A DNA stretch of 64,000 bases from Bacteroidia bacterium (GTDB lineage: Bacteria > Bacteroidota > Bacteroidia > J057): the NCBI GenBank assembly GCA_041391665.1, contig JAWKNO010000002.1:1302001-1366000 (forward strand), given 5' to 3'. Every line of letters begins with the position of its first letter. Position 1 is the stretch's first letter. Shown here in pieces: positions 45,450 through 53,354 of the stretch. The notes under the pieces were generated by a model that ran no database searches, was not told the origin of the DNA, and saw only the letters and a list, made by a program, of their open reading frames with translations. Made by a program: the position numbers and the translations under genes.

Positions 45450-46268
45450 TCACCTTTCCCTCCGCTCCGGCGCAATTTTTTCTCCCGCCAACACCGCGGG
45501 CATCCAGGTCTGGTCGTCGTCTCCTTTGCCGTATATGAGCAAATGTCCGCCGTAATCGCCGCCGTCGGGGTCGCAGTGGACAATCATCATTCGCCAGTGC
45601 TCGCCCTGCTGCGGGGGCTTCCAGCCGGGGTTGTTTCTTCCCATCGTCAGGGCAAGGCTGATCCTCGCTTCGAGTGTATAACTCCCGGTGGTTTCGGGAA
45701 ATCCGGCCATCCCGCTAATCCTGTATTCCACTGCTTCTGCGGGGATGGGTTCTTCCAGATAGGTGCTATCTGCGGTTCCATGTCGCCACCACGCGCCGTT
45801 TGCCGGCTGGGTTGGGTCGGCGACAAAGGCAAATCCATGATCGCCTTCACCAAAGGTTTCCGAATTATCGTCTGCCGGGCTTTCGATAAACCAGGCAATG
45901 GCGTCTTTGTAATACCAGCGGAAGGGTTCGGGTTTGTGCGGAATGATATCGTTGCGATTGTCGGTTACTTCTGCGGCCAGATAAAGATACGCCGAGTCCC
46001 ATGCCATGTAATACCTGGCGGAAAGATCATTTTCCAGAAGATCTTCGGATCCATGCTGTGTCAGCCGGTTGCGCGAGGGTTCATACCAGGCAGTATGCGA
46101 AACGCGGAATATGTCCCATTCTCCATCGTGAAAGGCTTGGTGTTTCCATTCGTTGAGATTGCCGTCAATAGTGGGTGCAGTCGCAAGAAAGGGAATAAGC
46201 AGTGTGTCGGGAGGTGAGGACTGCCACTGGAAAAGGGTGACTATTAAGGAGAAGAGGGCGGTATTCAT
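45450..46268 (-). CDS. Carbohydrate-binding family 9-like exported protein
   Basis: A 272-residue protein with a short signal (ALFSLIVTLFQWQSS). The pattern APTIDGNLNEWKH at the start, AWDSAYLYLAAEVTDN and the DAIAWFIES strand, followed by EARISLAL, is that of CBM9-like/DOMON-like sugar-binding domains found in glycoside hydrolases and stand-alone proteins. The domain fills the protein; no catalytic domain is attached. Conserved Trp and Tyr residues probably stack on sugars. Nearby sugar-acid genes support a carbohydrate role. Confidence 0.78.
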   Translation of the reverse strand: MNTALFSLIVTLFQWQSSPPDTLLIPFLATAPTIDGNLNEWKHQAFHDGEWDIFRVSHTAWYEPSRNRLTQHGSEDLLENDLSARYYMAWDSAYLYLAAEVTDNRNDIIPHKPEPFRWYYKDAIAWFIESPADDNSETFGEGDHGFAFVADPTQPANGAWWRHGTADSTYLEEPIPAEAVEYRISGMAGFPETTGSYTLEARISLALTMGRNNPGWKPPQQGEHWRMMIVHCDPDGGDYGGHLLIYGKGDDDQTWMPAVLAGEKIAPERRER

Positions 46269-46301
46269 ATATATGATGGGATCCGGTGTTCAGCAATTAC
46301 C

Positions 46302-46387
46302 CACAAAGGACACCAGGAATTCACAAAGATCACTAAGAAAACCATTGTACGGGTTGTACCTGTTTTGTGCTTCTTGTGGTTAACCTG
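46302..46387. repeat. CACAAAG-type intergenic repeat cluster with inverted copy
   Basis: Four short units CAC-N-A-R-G occur at 46302, 46311, 46322 and 46331 (spacing 9-11 bp), and the reverse-complement units CACAAGA and CACAAAA lie in the right arm near 46364-46380. The whole is an imperfect inverted repeat between divergent genes. Similar CACAAAG arrays are common intergenic repeats in many bacteria. Confidence 0.5.
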
Positions 46388-46456
46388 ATTGTTTAAATTA
46401 CATATTTTCCCGAAATATTCCCGATTTCTGCGATATTTGGCTTAAATCATAAAACT

Positions 46457-47530
46457 ATGAAACTTGGCTTCGGCTTATACCGGCACATGCTCACAGAAGA
46501 TAACTACCGCTTCGCGGTTCAATGCGGTGCTACGCACCTCGTCATCCACCTGGTGGATTATTTTAACGCCTTCGGCAAAAAAGATGGCCCTGCAAACCAA
46601 CCAGTAGGCGGAAAACAGGGCTGGGGTTATACCGGTACGGTCAATCCTTTCTGGTCGTTGGAAGAATTGCTGGAAATCAAACAGGGCATCAATGCTGCCG
46701 GACTCGAACTCGAAGCCATCGAAAACCTCGACCCGGGCCTCTGGTACGACATTCTGCTTGATGGACCAGAGCGGGAAAGTCAGATCGAAAAAGTCAAAGA
46801 GATTATCCGGAGAATGGGCGAGGCGGGAATCCCTTGCCTGGGCTACAATTTTTCCATCGCAGGCGTCGCCAGCAGGGTAGAAGGGGCTTATGCACGCGGC
46901 GGGGCTGTTTCGGTAGGAATGGATGGAATCACCGACCAAACCCCCATACCCAACGGAATGGTGTGGAATATGATTTATAATCCCGACGCGCCGGAAGGCG
47001 AAGTTCCCCGCATTACGCACGACGAACTCTGGCGGCGGCTGGAGCGCTTTCTGGACGAGGTATTACCAGTTGCAGAAGAGGCGGGGGTGATTCTGGCGCT
47101 GCATCCCGACGACCCGCCAATGCCTTATGTCAGAAATACCCCCCGGTTGGTTTACCAGCCGGATATGTATCAAAAATTGATTGATGCTCACCGCAGCCCC
47201 AGTAATGCGCTGGAGTTTTGCCTCGGCTCGATCTCCGAAATGACCGAGGGAGATATTTATGAAGTTACCGATCGGTATAGCAAACAAAACCGGATCGGTT
47301 ATATTCACTTTCGAAATGTAAGGGGAAAAGTCCCCAACTATAAAGAAGTGTTTGTCGATGAAGGCGATATCGACATGATCCGTATCCTTCAGATTTTAAA
47401 GAAAAATGACTACCAGGGCGTGCTGATCCCCGACCACACCCCGCAGATGACCTGTGATGCTCCCTGGCATGCAGGGATGGCGTTTGCTATGGGATATATG
47501 AAAGCCGCCATGAAGATGGTAGGGGTATAA
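46457..47530 (+). CDS. Mannonate dehydratase-like TIM-barrel enzyme (UxuA family)
   Basis: A 357-residue protein without signal peptide. The pattern of UxuA is present: TIM-barrel strands (AVQCGATHLVIHLVDY), the long second-strand loop with LEAIENLDPG, AEEAGVILALHPDDPPMP (the HPDDPP metal/substrate motif) and RIGYIHFRNVRG. UxuA removes water from D-mannonate to give 2-keto-3-deoxygluconate in the hexuronate pathway. Whether this protein acts on mannonate or a related sugar acid is not settled; some Bacteroidota homologues are only UxuA-like. It stands alone on its strand between a CBM9 gene and a cytochrome fusion. Confidence 0.8.
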   Translation: MKLGFGLYRHMLTEDNYRFAVQCGATHLVIHLVDYFNAFGKKDGPANQPVGGKQGWGYTGTVNPFWSLEELLEIKQGINAAGLELEAIENLDPGLWYDILLDGPERESQIEKVKEIIRRMGEAGIPCLGYNFSIAGVASRVEGAYARGGAVSVGMDGITDQTPIPNGMVWNMIYNPDAPEGEVPRITHDELWRRLERFLDEVLPVAEEAGVILALHPDDPPMPYVRNTPRLVYQPDMYQKLIDAHRSPSNALEFCLGSISEMTEGDIYEVTDRYSKQNRIGYIHFRNVRGKVPNYKEVFVDEGDIDMIRILQILKKNDYQGVLIPDHTPQMTCDAPWHAGMAFAMGYMKAAMKMVGV

Positions 47531-47629
47531 ATCATTAAGGCAATCGTTGGCATGGATGGTTTGCTTTGGGATCAGGTGTTTTTGTGTATTTTAGGCGGGT
47601 AACATCTGATCTACTTAATCCGGACTACT

Positions 47630-50600
47630 ATGCAACTACCTGGCTCTAAAACAATTCCACTTTTTCCCACGATTATTGGTGTATTGCTGCTTGCGTTTAC
47701 TTCTATTCATTGCAGCGCGCCTGACGGACCCGTGCTACAATTACACAAAGGCGCCCATATCATGCTCGTAGGCAACAACCTCGGCTCGCGAATGATGAAT
47801 TATGGACATTTTGAAACAGAAATGCACCTCCGCTACCCCGATAGTAGTTTATATATCCGCAATATGTGCGATGGTGGGGATACACCCGGATTTCGTCCGC
47901 ATTCGGGCCGGATTTCCCCTTGGGCATTTCCCGGAGCAGAAGCGTTTCAGGATGAACTTGCGCACAAATCAGGAAGCGAAGGCCATTTTGAAACACCTGA
48001 TGAATGGCTTACCCGCCATAAAGCCGACATTATCATTGCCTTTTTTGGGTATAATGAATCTTTTCAGGGAGAAGCAGGGCTGGAAAACTACAAAGCAGAA
48101 CTAACAGCTTTTATCCAACATACCCTTCAAAAACAATACAATGGTATTTCTTCGCCGCAACTTGCCGTAGTCTCGCCGATTGCATTCGAAGATCTTAGCG
48201 ACAAGTATGATCTTCCTGACGGAAAAGAAGAGAATGTCAATCTGAAAATGTACACAGAGGCAATGCGTGAAGTGGCTGGTCAAAATGGGGTACTATTTAT
48301 CGATGTTTTTTCTCCCACGCAAAAGTGGTTTTCTCAGACGAAAGAGCCCCTTACCATTGACGGCTTTCAGCTTACCGATAATGGTTACGCAAAGTTTGCC
48401 CCCATGCTTGCTGACCAGGTTTTTGGTCGAACAAAAGTAACGGCGGAGGCAAACAGAGATATGGTACACGCAGCTGTTCAGGAGAAAAACTGGATGTGGC
48501 ATAACGATTACAAAATACCAAACGGTGTGCATGTGTACGGACGGAGATATGAACCATTTGGTCCGGATAACTACCCCGCAGAATTGAAAAAAATAAGGGA
48601 AATGACCGCCATTCGGGACGCTGCAATCTGGTTGGCTGCCAAAGGTGAGAAAATGGATCTTGTGGCAGCAGATAAAGAGACAACGGTTCTGCCTGCTGTA
48701 CAAACGAACTATAAAGTCAGTGAAAAAAATGGAAATCCGGAGTATCTCTATGGTGATGATGCACTGGCTACCCTGAAGACCGCACCCGGTTATCGTATCG
48801 AACTTTTTGCTTCAGAAAAAGAATTTCCCGATCTGGCCAACCCCATGCAGTTATCCTTCGACAATGCCGGACGCCTTTGGGTTGCGGTTATGCCCACCTA
48901 TCCACACTGGCGCCCCGGCGATGCCAAACCCAACGACAAGCTACTTATTCTGGAAGATACCGATGGCGATGGCAAAGCGGATAAAGAGACCATTTTTGCT
49001 GAAGGCCTGCATATTCCTGTCGGTTTTGAGTTTGCGCCGGAAGGGGTGTATGTCTCGCAGGGAACCAATCTTATTCTTCTGACAGACACAAATGGCGATG
49101 ATAAAGCCGATAAAAAAGAAATCATTCTCAGCGGGTTTGATGATCACGACACGCACCATGTGATCAGTGCATTTTGTGCCGATCCTTCGGGAGCACTTTA
49201 TATGGGAGAAGGGGTGTTTTTGCATACCAACGTAGAAACCTCCTACGGACCTGTCAGAGGTACCAATGGTGGTTTTTATCGCTATAGCCCCCAACGCAAA
49301 CAACTGGAGCGCACGGCCCAGCTCGCGATCCCCAACCCGTGGGGAATAGCCTTCGACGAATGGGGTGAAAACTTTTTTGCTGAAACCTCCGGCCCCGATA
49401 TGCGCTGGATGATGCCGGGTTCTGTAAAACCCCGTTATGGCGTGGCTACCCACAAATCATTTAACCTGATTGAAGATGCCCATCGCGTGCGTCCTACCTC
49501 GGGACTTGAGTTTGTGTCCAGCCGGCATTTTCCGGATGATGCACAGGGAGACCTGCTCATCAACAATACCATCGGGTTTCTTGGAACCAAACAACATACC
49601 ATGGTGGACAGCAGTACAGGGTATGTGAGCAAACATCACCAGGATCTGGTTGTAGGCACAGACAAAAATTTCAGGCCTGTGGATATGGAATTTGCCCCCG
49701 ATGGTTCGCTCTATCTGATAGACTGGCATAATGTGCTGATCGGGCATATGCAGCACAATGCGCGGGATCCCCTTCGCGACCATGTGCATGGACGTATTTA
49801 CCGCATCACATATCCATCCCGTCCATTGGTAACGCCCGCAAAAGTTGCCGGTGCCAGTATCCCCGAATTGCTCGACAACCTCAAACTCCCCGAATACCGC
49901 ACCCGTTATCGCACCCGACGGGAGTTGAGAGAGCGAAATGCTGGAGAAGTATTAAAGGAACTCAAAAAATGGACGGCAGCACTAGACCCGAACGAGCCTC
50001 GTTACGAGCACCATTTACTGGAAGGACTTTGGGTGAGCTGGGGCTTAAACAATATAGATCAGTCTTTGCTGAGAAAACTGATGACGGCCAATGATTTCCG
50101 TGCAAGGGCGGCTGCCGTTCGGGTGCTGCGTTACGGTGGACATCAGATCGCTGACCAGACGGCTTTGCTCCGCCAGGCGGCGGCAGACCCGCATGGAAGG
50201 GTAAGACTCGAAGCCATTGTAGCAGCATCGTGGCTGAAAAAAGAAGCGGGGCTCTCTGTACTGGAAGAAGCCTATAAATCGCCCCTCGACGAATGGATGT
50301 TGCCTGCCTACGAAACAGCACTGGCTCACCTCAACGGGCATAGCGTCGATAATCCACCGGAAGAGGAAAAACGCACGCATCTGGTAGGCGAAAGCCGCGA
50401 ACTATATTTTAAAGGGGAAAAGATCTTTAACCGGGAAGGATTTTGTGTCACCTGTCATCAGGCTGATGGTGCAGGCCTGGAGGCATCTGGGTTTCCCCCA
50501 CTTGCGGGTTCGGAATGGGTGACGGGAAGTGACGAGCGGCTGATTAAAATCGTACTCAATGGTATGATGGGCCCCATAGAAGTAAAAGGCAAAAAATACC

Positions 50601-50803
50601 CCGGCCAGGTGCCGATGACACCTTACCGGGGTATGCTCAACGACGATGAAATGGCGGCTGTGCTGACGTATGTCCGCAATTCTTTTGGCAATAAAGCTTC
50701 ACCCGTTTCGCCGTCAAAAGTGAAAGAAGTCCGGGCGGCTACGGCAGGTAAAACCGGGTTTTATTCTCCCGAAGAACTGCTGAAAGCACACCCGATAGAG
50801 TAA
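47630..50803 (+). CDS. SGNH-like, beta-propeller, HEAT and cytochrome c fusion (PVC-type heme protein)
   Basis: A 1057-residue exported protein (signal with weak lipobox SIHC). N-terminal SGNH/GDSL-like domain (about 45-290), but the nucleophile motif is GNNLGSRM instead of GDSL, so it may be inactive. Next, a seven-bladed propeller of the membrane-bound dehydrogenase type (about 385-740, AGRLWVAVMPTYPHW, EDTDGDGKADKETIF, PWGIAFDEWGENFFAE). HEAT-like helices follow (about 760-910). At the C-terminus a cytochrome c with C939-V-T-C942-H943 and an MTPY axial Met candidate. The family is known from Planctomycetes; function is probably oxidative attack on a sugar or polyol. Confidence 0.86.
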   Translation: MQLPGSKTIPLFPTIIGVLLLAFTSIHCSAPDGPVLQLHKGAHIMLVGNNLGSRMMNYGHFETEMHLRYPDSSLYIRNMCDGGDTPGFRPHSGRISPWAFPGAEAFQDELAHKSGSEGHFETPDEWLTRHKADIIIAFFGYNESFQGEAGLENYKAELTAFIQHTLQKQYNGISSPQLAVVSPIAFEDLSDKYDLPDGKEENVNLKMYTEAMREVAGQNGVLFIDVFSPTQKWFSQTKEPLTIDGFQLTDNGYAKFAPMLADQVFGRTKVTAEANRDMVHAAVQEKNWMWHNDYKIPNGVHVYGRRYEPFGPDNYPAELKKIREMTAIRDAAIWLAAKGEKMDLVAADKETTVLPAVQTNYKVSEKNGNPEYLYGDDALATLKTAPGYRIELFASEKEFPDLANPMQLSFDNAGRLWVAVMPTYPHWRPGDAKPNDKLLILEDTDGDGKADKETIFAEGLHIPVGFEFAPEGVYVSQGTNLILLTDTNGDDKADKKEIILSGFDDHDTHHVISAFCADPSGALYMGEGVFLHTNVETSYGPVRGTNGGFYRYSPQRKQLERTAQLAIPNPWGIAFDEWGENFFAETSGPDMRWMMPGSVKPRYGVATHKSFNLIEDAHRVRPTSGLEFVSSRHFPDDAQGDLLINNTIGFLGTKQHTMVDSSTGYVSKHHQDLVVGTDKNFRPVDMEFAPDGSLYLIDWHNVLIGHMQHNARDPLRDHVHGRIYRITYPSRPLVTPAKVAGASIPELLDNLKLPEYRTRYRTRRELRERNAGEVLKELKKWTAALDPNEPRYEHHLLEGLWVSWGLNNIDQSLLRKLMTANDFRARAAAVRVLRYGGHQIADQTALLRQAAADPHGRVRLEAIVAASWLKKEAGLSVLEEAYKSPLDEWMLPAYETALAHLNGHSVDNPPEEEKRTHLVGESRELYFKGEKIFNREGFCVTCHQADGAGLEASGFPPLAGSEWVTGSDERLIKIVLNGMMGPIEVKGKKYPGQVPMTPYRGMLNDDEMAAVLTYVRNSFGNKASPVSPSKVKEVRAATAGKTGFYSPEELLKAHPIE

Positions 50804-50808
50804 TTGGA

Positions 50809-51780
50809 TTAACGCATCCTTCTCACGAGTTCAACCCGTCGGTTTTTGGCCCGCCCGGTTTCGTTGCGATTATCTGCAACGGGGCTGAGTGGGCCTACAC
50901 CATAGCCACTAAGCCGGCTGGCAGCTACACGATATCGCTGGGTAAGTGCCGTAACCACCGCTTGTGCGCGTTGCTCAGACAATGTCTGATTGCTGCTCAG
51001 ACTGCCGGTATCATCGGTATGACCGACGATATAAAGGAGTTCTGACGGATTGCGCTGCAAATACTCGGCAATAGCCCGAAGTTCGTTTTCGGATTCGGGT
51101 TTCAGGGTGGACTTTCCTGTATCGAAGTAAATTCCATAAAGCGCAATCTTGCCTTCTTTATCTATCTTTTCTTTGATCACATCGGCATTTACCGTGACAA
51201 GTCCCGTCTCTGCATTTTTTTCTTCCAGTACTTCCATCGTTGTCCAGGAATCGACCCCAAACCAAGCTCCTGTTACGCCAATTTCTATATACGTGGTGGT
51301 TTCTTCACCAGGTAATTTGGCTACAAGATATTGTTGGTCCTGACTTGCGCTTCCGCCATAGAGATAATGATCATCATCTGCATGGCGACCCGACTGGGTA
51401 TAAACGATATTAAAAAACTTAAAGTCATAATACGCTTTTCCCCCGTCGCAACCATTTCCCTTACACGCATAGACAATTTCCGCACCAGCTCTTTCCAACG
51501 CTTCCCGGTAGTTTTTCATCACTTCCAGCGGGCTTCTTCCGGTAGGCCCTGCATAGACAATCGCGGTATGTTTGCCTGCCAGTTCAAGCCACTCACCGGG
51601 TGTTCCCTGCGGATTGGTTTTGACAAATTTGATTTCGTCATATTCGCGGAAATAGTAATGGCGGATTTCGGAACCGGGGTAGCGGCTGATAATCGGATGG
51701 TCTTTAGATCCTGGCTTATCCTGTCCAAAGCTTTGGATTGCGGTGCAAATCAAAATCAGGATGAATGCAATATATCTCAT
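50809..51780 (-). CDS. OmpA-family envelope protein with DUF4892-like N-terminal domain
   Basis: Start chosen at 51780 (MRYIAFIL), giving a clean signal peptide ending SFGQ; an ATG 15 codons upstream adds a polar leader. Residues about 35-195 resemble DUF4892 (YYFREYDEIKF, IVYAGPTGRSPLEVMKNYREAL). The C-terminal OmpA domain (about 205-320) has the peptidoglycan-binding pattern (GIYFDTGKSTLKPES, VGHTDDTGS, LSEQRAQAV, GRAKNRRVELV). 323 residues. Anchors the outer membrane to the cell wall by family. Last of a three-gene minus-strand group. Confidence 0.85.
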   Translation of the reverse strand: MRYIAFILILICTAIQSFGQDKPGSKDHPIISRYPGSEIRHYYFREYDEIKFVKTNPQGTPGEWLELAGKHTAIVYAGPTGRSPLEVMKNYREALERAGAEIVYACKGNGCDGGKAYYDFKFFNIVYTQSGRHADDDHYLYGGSASQDQQYLVAKLPGEETTTYIEIGVTGAWFGVDSWTTMEVLEEKNAETGLVTVNADVIKEKIDKEGKIALYGIYFDTGKSTLKPESENELRAIAEYLQRNPSELLYIVGHTDDTGSLSSNQTLSEQRAQAVVTALTQRYRVAASRLSGYGVGPLSPVADNRNETGRAKNRRVELVRRMR

Positions 51781-51826
51781 ATCGTTTGAATATTTTTTAA
51801 TTCCTGTTACAGATGTTGGACTCAAT

Positions 51827-52309
51827 TTATAGTTTGAAAGAAAAGCTGCGTTTGCCGCTGATATTCAGTGCTTCATTTAATCCAGGCTCTTTCATCCGGC
51901 ACCCCAGATTGAGTTGGTATTCTCCGGGTCCGAGTTTATCCAGGATTGTACCGGGAAAGAGAATATTGCCAGGAAAAAATATCGTACCGGGAAAGAGAAT
52001 ATTGCCGGGAAAACTCGTTTTGGCAATAGCTTCCGCTTCGTAAACCGTTTTTCCTTCACGAACGATTTGTGCGGTTACGAAAATCACAAAACCTTCTTTC
52101 AGTGCCGGGTAGTTTTCACTAATGGCAGGGTCGGCATAAAATTCAAACATTTTTTCCCAGGGCTGCTTACTCCAGTTGACCAACAGTGATTCGGGAGATT
52201 CGGCCAGCATTTTTGCAAAACTCTTTTGCGGACGGGCTTCAATACCGATTTGCCCATACAGTGTGCCCATGCTCAGGCATGCGATAATTGCCAAAAGAAA
52301 ATTCTTCAT
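51827..52309 (-). CDS. Small secreted protein with FPG hexapeptide repeats
   Basis: A 160-residue protein with a signal peptide (LLAIIACLSMGTLYGQ). The central region (SKQPWEKMFEFYADP, LKEGFVIFVTAQIV) is followed by four tandem hexapeptides of the form FPG(N/T)I(L/F) (DNA 51941-52012) and a GPGEYQLNLGCRMKEPG tail. No family recognised. It lies between two other exported proteins, with gaps of 46 and 38 bp, so the three are probably cotranscribed. Confidence 0.6.
   Translation of the reverse strand: MKNFLLAIIACLSMGTLYGQIGIEARPQKSFAKMLAESPESLLVNWSKQPWEKMFEFYADPAISENYPALKEGFVIFVTAQIVREGKTVYEAEAIAKTSFPGNILFPGTIFFPGNILFPGTILDKLGPGEYQLNLGCRMKEPGLNEALNISGKRSFSFKL
51941..52012 (-). repeat. Tandem hexapeptide-coding repeat
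   Basis: Four 18-nt copies encode FPGNIL, FPGTIF, FPGNIL and FPGTIL. Copies 1 and 3, and copies 2 and 4, are closest in DNA sequence, so the array looks like a 36-nt unit duplicated once. The Phe-Pro-Gly turn pattern could build a short beta-helix-like rung. Confidence 0.85.
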
Positions 52310-52347
52310 TGTTTAATTGTTGTTAAGTAAATAAAATGGTTAAAAGA

Positions 52348-53244
52348 TTACAGTCGTTCGACATGATAGGTCACTATGATATGGCCTTTGCCATGCGTGA
52401 TATGCAGGTAGCCAAAACCCTGTTTATTGGAAGGGGCTGTATTTCCTGTGTAGGCGGGAATACTGGCTTCGTTCAAGGGAATGGTAACGCGCTCTTTACC
52501 CAAAATGTCGGAGGAGGAAGCAGTATCGTAGTCTTTCAACTCGATGGTCAGCTCGATTTTTGTATTGCGCATCATGTCGTCGAGAGATTCGTTGGGCTGC
52601 AGGGGGAAATCAAAAGTGATGGCTTTGCCAATAAGATAGGGACGAGTGCTGATATCGGTTTTGATGTAGTTTTTAGGGAATATCTCCCAAAATCGGCCAT
52701 ATTTATCTGTGTACCGCACATCAAAGGGAGTGATTTGTTTTCCTGACCGGTCAAAAGCCCTGCACCACCCGATGCCATAAAGTTCATATCCTGAAAAAAT
52801 CCCCTCAGGTCCGTCATCTACTGAAGCGATCCAGATATTATCCAGCGTCAGTCTGTATCGGAGACTTTTGGTTCGAAAGGGAACAGAAACCAGAATAGGT
52901 TTTTCGTTGCTTTTCAGGGTAGCATTCCAGGCACCGGAAGGCGTGGCTGTACCCCACGCCCATTTACCCTTGATGTTTTTTTTGTCCGGAGAAATAGAAA
53001 ATTCGAAGCTGCCTTTTTTCCCTTTATTGTCAAATGTGCCGCGAACGGTGCTGCCGCTAAGTGTTCCTTCCAGAAATCCTACGTTGCTATAGTCTCCAAA
53101 TACTTTGGATCCATTTTGGTGCAGACGAAGCTCGCCAAAATCAGAGTTCCATGTACCTTGCCACGAGCCTCCGGTTTGCGCATGGAGAAGACTTGTAAAA
53201 GCCAGAGCAAGGGTGAAAAAAATCAATTTTAAGTAACTGTTCAT
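52348..53244 (-). CDS. Secreted beta-rich protein of unknown function
   Basis: A 298-residue protein with a signal peptide (LIFFTLALAFTSLLHAQ). The first 90 mature residues show a repeated beta pattern (GSWQGTWNSDFGELRLHQNGSKVFGDYSN, then LEGTLSGSTVRGTFDNKGKKGSFEFSI) reminiscent of lipocalin or calycin-type sandwiches. The later part (YGIGWCRAFDRSGKQIT, FPLQPNESLDDMMRNTKIELTIELKDYD) is unrecognised. First gene of the three-gene group running down to the OmpA-family gene. Confidence 0.6.
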   Translation of the reverse strand: MNSYLKLIFFTLALAFTSLLHAQTGGSWQGTWNSDFGELRLHQNGSKVFGDYSNVGFLEGTLSGSTVRGTFDNKGKKGSFEFSISPDKKNIKGKWAWGTATPSGAWNATLKSNEKPILVSVPFRTKSLRYRLTLDNIWIASVDDGPEGIFSGYELYGIGWCRAFDRSGKQITPFDVRYTDKYGRFWEIFPKNYIKTDISTRPYLIGKAITFDFPLQPNESLDDMMRNTKIELTIELKDYDTASSSDILGKERVTIPLNEASIPAYTGNTAPSNKQGFGYLHITHGKGHIIVTYHVERL

Positions 53245-53354
53245 GTTGTAAACGAATTAGTGAATACTGTGAATGTCCGCTGATCAGGCGGTTTATAAGT
53301 ATTCTCCCCAATTCGCTTACAATTGGCTCATGGAAAAGTGATTTTTTTTATTTT

